DNA of 7,694 nt, taken from Methylomonas sp. GTDB taxonomy: Bacteria > Pseudomonadota > Gammaproteobacteria > Methylococcales > Methylomonadaceae. The notes beneath the pieces are model-generated. The model worked only from the letters and a program-made list of their open reading frames with translations, was not told the origin of the DNA and did not search any database. The translations under genes and the position numbers were made by a program. The DNA lies in the NCBI GenBank assembly GCA_026990815.1, contig JALXCS010000079.1, positions 1 to 7,694 on the forward strand. Direction: 5' to 3'. Below, in pieces: positions 1 through 6,891 of the stretch (position 1 is the first letter of the stretch; each line of letters starts with the position of its first letter).

Positions 1-128
1 ATATTAAATCAAATACTTCTAGAAATACTGGCTATTCGGATAAAACATCTATGGAAGCAGCTGAATATTCTAAACTTAAAAAAGCTCGCCAACAAAGATT
101 CCTGCGCCATGAAAACCTCCTTTTTTAA
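1..128 (+). CDS. C-terminal end of an unidentified protein (5' end outside window)
   Basis: The frame starting at base 3 is open to a TAA at 126-128 and encodes about 41 residues. They are polar and charged, with a KLKKARQQRFLRHENLLF ending. The frame starting at base 1 is also open, to a TAA at 136-138, but its leucine/isoleucine-rich translation looks less like a soluble protein tail. The stop lies 14 bases before the ATG of the S8 protease, so the two genes are probably co-transcribed. I do not recognise the family: no motif or domain is visible in this short tail and no function is assigned. The choice of frame rests on composition only and needs the upstream sequence. Confidence 0.4.
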   Translation, partial: IKSNTSRNTGYSDKTSMEAAEYSKLKKARQQRFLRHENLLF

Positions 129-142
129 TCAGGGATAATGAA

Positions 143-1417
143 ATGAAGAAATATTCGCTACTTTTATTTTTCCTGTTCGCAAGTCTTTTATCATTCCATC
201 TAAATGCCGAACCTGATATCAGTACTTTAAAAACAGGAACAATGGAGGTCGATAAAACTATTCTTGTCACCTTCGTTGATCGAACTATTTCACGCAAACC
301 CATTGCCTCATTAACCGGTTCATATTCGCATTCAACCAGTTACCAAAGCTCAACCTGGAGCAGAAATATAACAAACCGTTTGGCTAATCAATATCAACTT
401 AAACGTATCTTTGAATGGCCAATGACTGCACTTGGGGTCCAATGTGTCGTTTTCAAGGTTTCTGATGATAAATCAGTCGATGATATTCTTGAAACACTTG
501 CCAAGGATGAACAAGTCAAATCAGCCCAGCGAATGAAAGTCTTTCATATGTATGCTGCAACACCACGTTATAAAGATCCTTACTACAAACTCCAAACCAA
601 TGTCCACAAATTACGGTTAGAAGATGCGCATCGCCTGGCAACTGGAAAAAACATCAAGATTGCCCTAATTGACACCGGCGTTGATTTTCAACATCCAGAC
701 CTTGAAGGACAAATTATTCCTGACAACAATTTTGCCTTCGACATCTCCGAAAGCTTTACAGATGATTTACATGGCACTGCTGTTGCTGGAATTATTGCCG
801 CACATGCAAACAATGGCATTGGAATTGTTGGTGTTGCGCCAAATGCCCAGCTTTATGCAATTAAAGCATGTTGGCCGCAAAGACATGGGCACATACGCGC
901 CTCCTGTAATACCTTAACATTGGCATTAGCAATCAACCGGGCAATTAAAATGAACGTCGATATTTTAAATCTGAGTCTGGGTGGCCCGAAGGACCCACTT
1001 ATAGCCCAGCTTATCAATGCTGCAGTAGCAAAGGGTATTGTCATTATTGCTTCTGATCCCGGTATAGATCATCCACAGGAACGATTCCCGGCAAAAATGG
1101 CTTCTGTTATCGGTGTCGGAATGGCCAAGTATCCAACGACAACAGAAAAAACCATTGAAAATTACACTATTACTGCCCCAGGAAATGAAATCTTAACAAC
1201 TCTCCCTCAGGCCACTTATGACTTTATCAGTGGCTGTTCATTCGCCGCAGCTCATATCACAGGTATCGTCGCACTATTATTGGAAATAGACCCCAATTTA
1301 TCCCAGTCCAGAATTTCAAATCTGCTCAAGACAGCAAACCGGATAATTGTTAATAACTCTAATGTCGTTGTTGATGCATATACGCTCACTTCAAAAGTAA
1401 AAAAGCTATCTCTATAA
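143..1417 (+). CDS. Secreted S8 (subtilisin-like) serine peptidase
   Basis: This 424-residue protein should be an exported endopeptidase. Residues 1-22 form a Sec signal peptide (KK n-region, Leu/Phe-rich core, likely cleavage after LNA). Residues of roughly 30-135 resemble an I9-like pro-domain, ending in a section of the 'DDILETLAKDEQVKSAQ' type. The catalytic domain follows, with the triad Asp177 (ALIDTGVDFQHPDL), His210 (HGTAVAG) and Ser366 (SGCSFAAAH, where the family usually has GTSMAAPH). Cys243 and Cys255 bracket a short insert and could form a disulfide. The usual oxyanion motif AAGN is replaced by ASDPG (303-307). There is no C-terminal anchor, so the product is probably periplasmic or secreted. 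The start at 143 has an AGGG ribosome site at 131-134; the ATG at 138 runs straight into a stop. Family assignment is firm; substrate is unknown. Confidence 0.93.
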   Translation: MKKYSLLLFFLFASLLSFHLNAEPDISTLKTGTMEVDKTILVTFVDRTISRKPIASLTGSYSHSTSYQSSTWSRNITNRLANQYQLKRIFEWPMTALGVQCVVFKVSDDKSVDDILETLAKDEQVKSAQRMKVFHMYAATPRYKDPYYKLQTNVHKLRLEDAHRLATGKNIKIALIDTGVDFQHPDLEGQIIPDNNFAFDISESFTDDLHGTAVAGIIAAHANNGIGIVGVAPNAQLYAIKACWPQRHGHIRASCNTLTLALAINRAIKMNVDILNLSLGGPKDPLIAQLINAAVAKGIVIIASDPGIDHPQERFPAKMASVIGVGMAKYPTTTEKTIENYTITAPGNEILTTLPQATYDFISGCSFAAAHITGIVALLLEIDPNLSQSRISNLLKTANRIIVNNSNVVVDAYTLTSKVKKLSL

Positions 1418-1440
1418 ATTAATTTTCTGTTGCGTTCATG

Positions 1441-1471
1441 CTGGATAATCAATTTAATCGGCATTATTCAG
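1441..1471 (+). other. Hairpin in the convergent gap (weak terminator candidate)
   Basis: CTGGATAAT (1441-1449) and ATTATTCAG (1463-1471) can form a 9-bp stem with one G-U pair around a 13-base loop in the plus-strand transcript. It lies just after the protease stop, in the 75-base gap between convergent genes. No U-run follows directly and the stem is AT-rich, so it is at best a weak terminator or a 3'-end stabilising structure. No better terminator is visible in this gap. Confidence 0.25.
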
Positions 1472-1492
1472 TAGTCTTCCAATTAAAAAGTT

Positions 1493-3904
1493 CTATTTTT
1501 CAATTTTCTTCGCATATGCATTTATTGAAAGACTTTCAGGTGCTAGACAATGTTGATCATTACAAGCCTGTATTGTTAAATTTATTGGAGCAATCGCAAT
1601 TTTTTTATCGATGCTCGTCACTGTTGCTTGCAATTGTAATTGATTCTCATGCAACGCCAGCTCAGTCTGTTGAAAGGCCAGTTTTTTGTATTCTGGTTCA
1701 GGATAAATAACGGACTCTAGCTTCCAAGCCTTAGTGTTTTTATCCAAGCTCAATTCAGTTGCAACCAGATCTTTTTGTAAGGGTTGATGAGCATTGATGT
1801 GCCACCCGGGACGAATGTCCAGATTAACAAAAAGCCTGTAGTTCTTTCCAGAGAGTGGTATCAATTTTGCCCTGGCAGTAACAGCCCCATTTGCTGCATA
1901 CTGAATACTCCCTACCTCCCCTGATAGCAGTTCATCAACACCTAACAGAAAATAGGCATATGCAGCAGGATGAGTCTTGACTTGATCAGCAAATGCAGCA
2001 ACTGTCTCTCTGGCTTTTTCCTGATATGAGATTTCTCCGGTTCGGTTTTTCAGTTCAGCCAGAACCCTGACAGCTACAGAATTTCCTGAAGGTATTGCAC
2101 CATCATTTACTTCTTTAAGATTGCGAATCTGAGGGGCAATTTTTGAGTGCTTAGCCATGAAAAAACCACCCTGCTGCTTGTCCCAAAATGATTCAATCAT
2201 GGTATCAGCCAGGTTTTTTGCTTCCTGAAGCCAATGATGATCTCCAGTCGCGTCATACAGTCTCAAAAAACCTTCCGCTAAATAGGCATAATCCTCCTGC
2301 GCCGCAGCTATCGATGCTGAACCGTTTAAATAAGCTCGATAAAGTGCTCCTGAGTCCTTCCGGTTATGCTGCAAAATAAACTGCGCCGCCTGTTTTGCTT
2401 CTTCAAGATATTTTGCATCATCAAGCTTGTATCCCGCTTCTGCCAGCGCCGCAATAACCATTCCGTTCCAGGCGGTTAGAATTTTGTCATCCCGCAATGG
2501 ATGAATTCTTTTTTCCCGGATCTTCCGCAATATTTCTCGAATTTTATCGACTTTTTTCAGTAGCTCTTTTAATTCAACATTATGTCTTTTAGCATAATCA
2601 TCTAACCCTAGCGGCAAATATAAAATATTTCGTCCTTCAAAATTACCTGCGTCAGTTACACCAAAAATATCAATCGCTAATTCCGCCAAATCTTCAGGCA
2701 AGGCAGCCTGATTTTCCTGTTTTTTCCAGACAAAAAACAAACCCTCTTCACCTTCACTGTCAGCATCGGTTGCAGAATAAAATCCACCTTCGGGGGCTTT
2801 CATTTCCCGCAAAAGATAATCCAGGATTTGACGCACCACTCTTTCATACAATGGATTTCCGGTCAGTTGATATGCCTGAAGATAATTTCTTGCTAAATGC
2901 GCCTGGTTATAGAGCATTTTTTCAAAATGTGGAATCAACCAGGCATTATCGGTAGCATAGCGATGAAATCCCCCTCCTATCTGGTCATAAACTCCACCTT
3001 GCATCATTGCATCCAGACTATGAATAACTGCTTTGCTGATTGATGCTTCCCCTTTTTTTTCCATTTGTCTGAGCAACAAGAACAAAAATGGCTCGTTCGG
3101 AAATTTTGGTGCTGGACTAAAACCTCCCTGAATACTGTCATACCCTCCCATAATATTGGCTACCGAATTTTCGATGGCCTGATGACCTATCTTTTCTGCA
3201 GTCTTTTTGCTGGTGTTAATATTCTCGATTGTTGCGGTGATTTTTTCAGCAGAATCGATTAACTCATGTTGTCTGGTCTGCCAAACATGCGTGATTTTTT
3301 CCAGAATGTCTTTAAATTGAAAAGCAGGATAATAAGTCCCGCCAAAAAATGGCCGGCCATCCGGTAATAAAAAATTGGACATGGGCCATCCGCCTTGCCC
3401 GTTAATTAACATTACACTGGTCATAAAATAAGCATCAACATCAGGTAACTGCTCCCGGTCAACCTTGATGCTAATAAAATGTTCATTAAGATAACTTGCT
3501 ATCTGCTCATTATCAAAACTTTCCCGTTCCATCACATGACACCAATGGCACGTCGAATAGCCAATAGACAAAAATACCGGTTTGTTTTCTTTTCTGGCCT
3601 TGGCAAAAGCTTCTTCGCCCCAGGGAAACCAGTCCACCGGGTTATGGGCATGCTGGATCAAATAAGGCGAGCTCTCCAGAATTAATCGGTTCGTGTATTT
3701 GGGGTTGCCATCCGGCAACAGCAATTCTGTTCTGGGCTTGTAATCAGAACCCTGTTTTTTTAAGGCAGCTTGTAAACGATGTTGAAGTTCCGGTGGATAT
3801 TGATTGGTAGCTTGAATCGGCATGGACACTATTCCTGAGAGAAACACTAGGAAATAGCATAACAAACCCGCTTGATAATTTTTGAAAATCCGATGATGAT
3901 TCAT
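1493..3904 (-). CDS. Exported thioredoxin-fold/SPATA20-type (DUF255, YyaL-like) protein with C-terminal DsbD-alpha-like domain
   Basis: This 803-residue protein starts with a signal peptide (about residues 1-32, ending PIQA). A DUF255 thioredoxin-like domain follows (about 70-230), containing STCHWCHVMERESF with the redox pair Cys119-His-Trp-Cys122, and a GGWP motif at 171-174. Residues of about 240-670 form the helical, (alpha/alpha)6-barrel-like part of the SPATA20/YyaL family, with GGGFHRYATD and HFEKML (about 326-331). The last 120 or so residues resemble the N-terminal alpha domain of DsbD, including a cysteine pair in ACNDQHCLAPE (Cys781, Cys786). Ordinary family members are nearer 680-700 residues and lack this tail. 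The signal peptide and DsbD-like end imply a periplasmic thiol-redox role; the biochemical function of the family is not established. The start overlaps the antiporter stop as ATGA, with no obvious Shine-Dalgarno, which suggests translational coupling. Confidence 0.9.
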   Translation of the reverse strand: MNHHRIFKNYQAGLLCYFLVFLSGIVSMPIQATNQYPPELQHRLQAALKKQGSDYKPRTELLLPDGNPKYTNRLILESSPYLIQHAHNPVDWFPWGEEAFAKARKENKPVFLSIGYSTCHWCHVMERESFDNEQIASYLNEHFISIKVDREQLPDVDAYFMTSVMLINGQGGWPMSNFLLPDGRPFFGGTYYPAFQFKDILEKITHVWQTRQHELIDSAEKITATIENINTSKKTAEKIGHQAIENSVANIMGGYDSIQGGFSPAPKFPNEPFLFLLLRQMEKKGEASISKAVIHSLDAMMQGGVYDQIGGGFHRYATDNAWLIPHFEKMLYNQAHLARNYLQAYQLTGNPLYERVVRQILDYLLREMKAPEGGFYSATDADSEGEEGLFFVWKKQENQAALPEDLAELAIDIFGVTDAGNFEGRNILYLPLGLDDYAKRHNVELKELLKKVDKIREILRKIREKRIHPLRDDKILTAWNGMVIAALAEAGYKLDDAKYLEEAKQAAQFILQHNRKDSGALYRAYLNGSASIAAAQEDYAYLAEGFLRLYDATGDHHWLQEAKNLADTMIESFWDKQQGGFFMAKHSKIAPQIRNLKEVNDGAIPSGNSVAVRVLAELKNRTGEISYQEKARETVAAFADQVKTHPAAYAYFLLGVDELLSGEVGSIQYAANGAVTARAKLIPLSGKNYRLFVNLDIRPGWHINAHQPLQKDLVATELSLDKNTKAWKLESVIYPEPEYKKLAFQQTELALHENQLQLQATVTSIDKKIAIAPINLTIQACNDQHCLAPESLSINAYAKKIEK

Positions 3905-5277
3905 TCAGATTTGGTCAATTTTTCAGGATTTGACAGGATAATTTGTTGTGACCCCATATTAACGACAAGTTGTTTTTCGCCAGTGAAATATGGATGCCAG
4001 AATTTGATCACCAAAGGTACCGCAATATTCAGCCAAAATGCAGTAAACATCAGGGTGTAAAAAGCGGCTGTCGTGAAAATCTGATTTTGTACATAACCAA
4101 TATCCAAAACCACAAAAGCTAATTCTGCCCGGCCCAACATGCCAAAGCCAATCATGATGCTCTCATACCAGGCGAAGTGTCCGGTAAGACGGGCGGCTAA
4201 CATAGCAGAAAACACCTGGATGGTAAAAACCCCCAGGGTTAATGCCAGCATTTCAGGAATAACAGACGTCACAATATCCAAATCAAAAACAATTTTAGTG
4301 CCCAGGTTGACAAAGAAAACCGGACCCAGCCAGGCAAAAGCAACATTATCAATAATCAATTTACATTGCTTGTATTCCTGCTCCTGTTTATTTAGGTCTG
4401 CATGAAAATGCTCTTGTTTTAAAATCAGCCCGGCCATATAAGCACCAACAGCAGGATGAAAGCCAAAATAATGGGCAATCAGGCTAATCAATAATGCTAA
4501 AAGTAATATTGCCAATGTTGGATGACCGCTTTCTCCCAATGACAATAAATCTCGAACGCCATAGCGTTCCAGAACAGGAATTATACGGCTGATGCGTTCC
4601 AAAAGTGGGCTTTTGCTACAACACTTCTGCCAAAATGGTACAAATTTTTTGATTCTGATTGAACTATTACACGGAAAAAACCACATTCCCAGCAATGTCA
4701 CAATACCGAAAAAAATGATAGTCTTGATGGCAATGAGCAAAACCTGGAAAAAAGAAATATCACCCTGTCCTGTTGCCAAAGGCACCAATAACGCAACCAA
4801 AGCTAATGATGCGATATCATCCAGAACGGCTGAAGTCATAATTCCGCGAGCGGCCTCAGTACGATGTAATCCTTCACTCCGTAACGAAACCATGGTCAGC
4901 GAAACTGCAGTCGCCGTCATGGCAAGACCGCACATTAACGCAAGTTTGACATCGCCCCAGAACTGAAGTGCTAGAAAATAAGCCACCAGAAAAGGTCCAA
5001 TGGCGCCGAAAAGCGCAATACCCCAGGCGCGTTTTATCCCTTGAACAAACTGGCTGGAATTTTCTTCAAATCCCAGAGCAAACATGATGACAATAATGCC
5101 AACCTTGGCAAAACCTTCAATAAATGGCGTGGTTTCCAACGGTAAAATGCCAGTATTTACCATTAAACTACCGAAGGCAAGGAAATAAACAACAGCCGTT
5201 AACTTGGTTAACCGGGCTAGATAAGAAGATAAGAAAACACAAATCCAGATGATGGCGAGATGATTAAGGTCTTGCAT
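3901..5277 (-). CDS. CPA2/Kef-type cation:proton antiporter (membrane domain only)
   Basis: This 458-residue integral membrane protein has the Na+/H+ exchanger fold (monovalent CPA2 family), with about 12-13 hydrophobic segments from residue 5 to about 430. Recognisable family stretches include KVGIIVIMFALGFEE, the TATAVSLTMVSL segment, TSAVLDDIASLAL with the paired acidic residues Asp153-Asp154 at the expected ion-binding position, and FHPAVGAYMAGLIL. It should exchange K+ or Na+ for protons across the inner membrane. It stops about 30 residues after the last membrane segment, with no TrkA-N/RCK nucleotide-binding domain, so the KefB/KefC type of cytoplasmic gating is absent. The start has a good ribosome site (GAGAGG at 5284-5289, 6 bases from the ATG). 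It is the first gene of a two-gene operon with the DUF255 protein. The ion specificity cannot be read from the sequence. Confidence 0.9.
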   Translation of the reverse strand: MQDLNHLAIIWICVFLSSYLARLTKLTAVVYFLAFGSLMVNTGILPLETTPFIEGFAKVGIIVIMFALGFEENSSQFVQGIKRAWGIALFGAIGPFLVAYFLALQFWGDVKLALMCGLAMTATAVSLTMVSLRSEGLHRTEAARGIMTSAVLDDIASLALVALLVPLATGQGDISFFQVLLIAIKTIIFFGIVTLLGMWFFPCNSSIRIKKFVPFWQKCCSKSPLLERISRIIPVLERYGVRDLLSLGESGHPTLAILLLALLISLIAHYFGFHPAVGAYMAGLILKQEHFHADLNKQEQEYKQCKLIIDNVAFAWLGPVFFVNLGTKIVFDLDIVTSVIPEMLALTLGVFTIQVFSAMLAARLTGHFAWYESIMIGFGMLGRAELAFVVLDIGYVQNQIFTTAAFYTLMFTAFWLNIAVPLVIKFWHPYFTGEKQLVVNMGSQQIILSNPEKLTKSE

Positions 5278-5338
5278 TTATTACCTCTCTGAAAAATGAT
5301 TATCCCGAACCAGGAAGAAAAATTTCTTGTTTACAGGC

Positions 5339-5367
5339 AATATAACCCATACAATTCCATCTGGAAA
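5339..5367 (-). promoter_or_regulatory. Candidate sigma-70 promoter for the antiporter-DUF255 operon
   Basis: Read on the minus strand, TTTCCA (5367-5362, 4/6 to the -35 consensus) is followed after exactly 17 bases by TATATT (5344-5339, 5/6 to the -10). The predicted start would give a leader of roughly 55 bases before the ATG at 5277. A second -10-like GATAAT at 5304-5299 lacks a -35 partner. This is a prediction from consensus only. Confidence 0.4.
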
Positions 5368-5372
5368 CTATT

Positions 5373-5395
5373 AATTGACAAATTGTAAATTGACA
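5373..5395. repeat. AATTGACA-type direct repeats between divergent promoters (possible operator)
   Basis: Three consecutive related units lie head to tail: AATTGACA (5373-5380), AATTGTA (5381-5387) and AATTGACA (5388-5395). The last overlaps the -35 box of the yajD-side promoter, and the group sits just upstream of the antiporter promoter's -35. They could bind a regulator, or could simply be two alternative -35 boxes in AT-rich DNA. Confidence 0.35.
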
Positions 5396-5418
5396 GCCTA
5401 CCCTAAAAATTTCATTAT
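5390..5418 (+). promoter_or_regulatory. Candidate sigma-70 promoter for yajD
   Basis: A perfect -35 TTGACA (5390-5395) is followed after 17 bases by CATTAT (5413-5418, 4/6 to the -10 consensus). Transcription would start near 5425, about 24 bases before the yajD ATG. The earlier TTGACA at 5375-5380 has no good -10 at an acceptable distance. Confidence 0.5.
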
Positions 5419-5448
5419 GAAAGCTCAATCATATTCTGGAATAATCTG

Positions 5449-5811
5449 ATGATGAAAAGCGACAAAAAAAACACTGATCAGATCATTGCTGAAGCAAGAA
5501 AACACCAGCAAGAACGCGAAAATACCTATCGTGGCCAAGCATTAAAAATGTATCCTTGGATTTGTGGTCGCTGCGCTCGAGAGTTTACTCACAAAAATGT
5601 TCATGAATTGACAGTTCACCATAAAGATCATGATCATGACAACAACCCGCCAGATGGCAGCAATTGGGAACTGCTCTGCCTGTATTGCCATGATAATGAA
5701 CATCAACGATACGAAGAAACCCGATTTGGCCATTTAACAATTGCAACCGAAGAAAAAGTGGAAGCCACCCATAATCCCTTTGCTGGTCTTGATCAGTTAT
5801 TAAAAAAATAG
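5449..5811 (+). CDS. yajD: YajD family HNH nuclease-like protein
   Basis: This 120-residue cytoplasmic protein closely resembles Escherichia coli YajD (about 115 residues) along most of its length, notably YPWICGRC, LTVHHKDHDHDNNPPDGSN and WELLCLYCHDNEH. The HNH beta-beta-alpha-metal signature is intact: His57/His58, Asn72 and His81, with paired zinc-type cysteines Cys39/Cys42 and Cys77/Cys80, and His85. The NPFAGLDQLLKK tail also matches the E. coli protein. The fold predicts a small metal-dependent nuclease, but the substrate and cellular role of YajD are not established. It is transcribed away from the antiporter operon. The start at 5449 (ATGATG) has only a weak GGAA ribosome site at 5438-5441; starting at the second ATG would remove one residue. 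The gene lies 22 bases before the original-looking start of the esterase and may share its transcript. Confidence 0.95.
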   Translation: MMKSDKKNTDQIIAEARKHQQERENTYRGQALKMYPWICGRCAREFTHKNVHELTVHHKDHDHDNNPPDGSNWELLCLYCHDNEHQRYEETRFGHLTIATEEKVEATHNPFAGLDQLLKK

Positions 5812-5821
5812 CAACGTTAGA

Positions 5822-5836
5822 TAAGGAGTCATCATG
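5822..5836 (+). promoter_or_regulatory. Strong ribosome site and ATG now out of frame with the GDSL esterase
   Basis: TAAGGAG at 5822-5828 sits 5 bases before an ATG at 5834, the best ribosome site in the window. From this ATG only 13 codons are read (MTNKNILALFWLY) before a TGA at 5873-5875. The following esterase frame is offset. This ATG appears to be the ancestral start of the esterase, disconnected by the adjacent 11-bp duplication. Confidence 0.8.
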
Positions 5837-5848
5837 ACAAATAAAAAC

Positions 5849-5873
5849 ATTTTGGCTTTATTTTGGCTTTATT
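5849..5873 (+). repeat. 11-bp perfect tandem duplication within the signal-peptide codons
   Basis: TTTTGGCTTTA occurs at 5850-5860 and again at 5861-5871. The 11-base periodicity holds from 5849 to 5873, about 2.3 units. Eleven is not a multiple of three, so the second copy shifts the frame between the ATG at 5834 and the esterase body. With one copy the reading is MTNKNILALLITTF..., a normal basic-then-hydrophobic signal peptide; with four copies the frame would also be open. Confidence 0.9.
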
Positions 5874-6846
5874 GATAACGACCTTTATATTGATCTTTTC
5901 CCTGTCTGCAACTGCATCAACGGTAAGTTTCAATAAAATTTATGTGGTCGGTGATAGCCTTTCTGATACTGGTAACGCCTATACCCTGCTACTTGGAAGA
6001 ACGACCAAACCACCTTATACAGAATTAGTTCCATCTGCTGCCTACGAAAGCAAGCGTCTCTCCAATGGGCCGGTTTGGGTCGAACATTTTGCTTCCAAAT
6101 TAGGCATGAGTGTGGAAGCATCACTCAATGGCGGCACAGGATTTGCGTTTGGTGGTGCGCGAACTGGGCCCTTAACTGGAGTTCGTCGCTCACCTGTTCC
6201 AACCTTAATTGAACAAGCACAAGTTATGGTAGCTCTGCCAGGAAAATTACCTTCTGATGCTTTATATATTGTTTGGGGAGGGGGTAATGATGCCAGAGAT
6301 GCTTTTGAGGCTACCGACGACCCGACTCAAGCTGGCCTGATTATGCAAGATTCTATTAATAACCTTGATACAGTTATATCCTCTTTGGCTGATGAAGGGG
6401 CAACCCAGTTTCTGGTTCCTAATCTGCCAAATTTCGGACAATTGCCCATTGCTCATTTAGCTGGTCCTGGCGCACAAAAATTTTTCAGTCAAATTTCAAC
6501 AGAATTTAACAATCAGCTAGCTTCTTTGTTACCCGCCCTAGAAAATGATCTAGGTATCGATATTACTGCACTCGATATTGAAACAGCATTTGATGACATC
6601 ATTGCTGCACTCGGTGATTTCGGTCTAACAAATGTCACCGATCATTGTATTATTATTGGGAGCGATTTCTGTTCAAATCCTGATGAATATCTGTTTTGGG
6701 ATGGCATTCATCCTACAACAGCTGGTCATGCCATTATTGGCGATGATGTATTTGCTGCAATCGTGCCCGTTCCTGCTGCTTTCTTTCTAATGCTTACAGC
6801 AATATTACTTCTAGGATTAGTGACACTTCACAAGAAATCTGAATAG
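5863..6846 (+). CDS. Exported GDSL/SGNH lipase-esterase with VPxPA-type C-terminal sorting tail; 5' end frameshifted
   Basis: The open frame gives 327 residues from a TTG at 5863. SGNH blocks are intact: VVGDSLSDTGN with nucleophile Ser32, a GTGFAFGGARTG glycine block, GGGNDARD with Asn142, and DGIHPTTAGH with Asp280 and His283. This is the plant-lipase/thermolabile-haemolysin-like branch of GDSL ester hydrolases. The last 27 residues (301-327) begin VPVPAAFF, continue as a membrane helix and end HKKSE, resembling VPLPA/PEP-CTERM sorting tails, so cell-envelope sorting or anchoring is likely. The N-terminus is the problem: the well-placed ATG (5834) is out of frame because of the 11-bp duplication, and TTG 5863 has no ribosome site and gives a signal peptide with no basic n-region. 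Weak expression could come from re-initiation at TTG 5872, which overlaps the 13-codon leader's TGA. The gene may be silent, phase-variable or a recent pseudogene; the rest shows no damage. Restored length would be 333 residues. Confidence 0.85.
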   Translation: MALLITTFILIFSLSATASTVSFNKIYVVGDSLSDTGNAYTLLLGRTTKPPYTELVPSAAYESKRLSNGPVWVEHFASKLGMSVEASLNGGTGFAFGGARTGPLTGVRRSPVPTLIEQAQVMVALPGKLPSDALYIVWGGGNDARDAFEATDDPTQAGLIMQDSINNLDTVISSLADEGATQFLVPNLPNFGQLPIAHLAGPGAQKFFSQISTEFNNQLASLLPALENDLGIDITALDIETAFDDIIAALGDFGLTNVTDHCIIIGSDFCSNPDEYLFWDGIHPTTAGHAIIGDDVFAAIVPVPAAFFLMLTAILLLGLVTLHKKSE

Positions 6847-6891
6847 TAAATTTGATCACCTCAGAATTAACAAGTTTTTAGTGGTTGTGTA

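Noticed and set aside
1481..1496. AAAAAG-TTCTA-TTTTT as a terminator for the minus-strand operon
   Set aside because: The stem is only about five A-T pairs and overlaps the DUF255 stop codon, too weak to call.
1438..1710. 90-codon plus-strand frame over the 3' end of the DUF255 gene
   Set aside because: It is antisense to the DsbD-alpha-like domain, whose translation is clearly protein-like; the frame has no recognisable motif and no ribosome site.
3872..4060. Short plus-strand open frames inside the antiporter and DUF255 genes (also around 2188, 2770, 3065, 3479, 4139 and 4592)
   Set aside because: They lie antisense to long, well-recognised genes, have no ribosome sites and have shadow-like composition.
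5315..5328. Inverted repeat AAGAAA-AA-TTTCTT in the divergent promoter region
   Set aside because: It is low-complexity A/T-rich sequence, likely by chance, and not placed at a promoter element.
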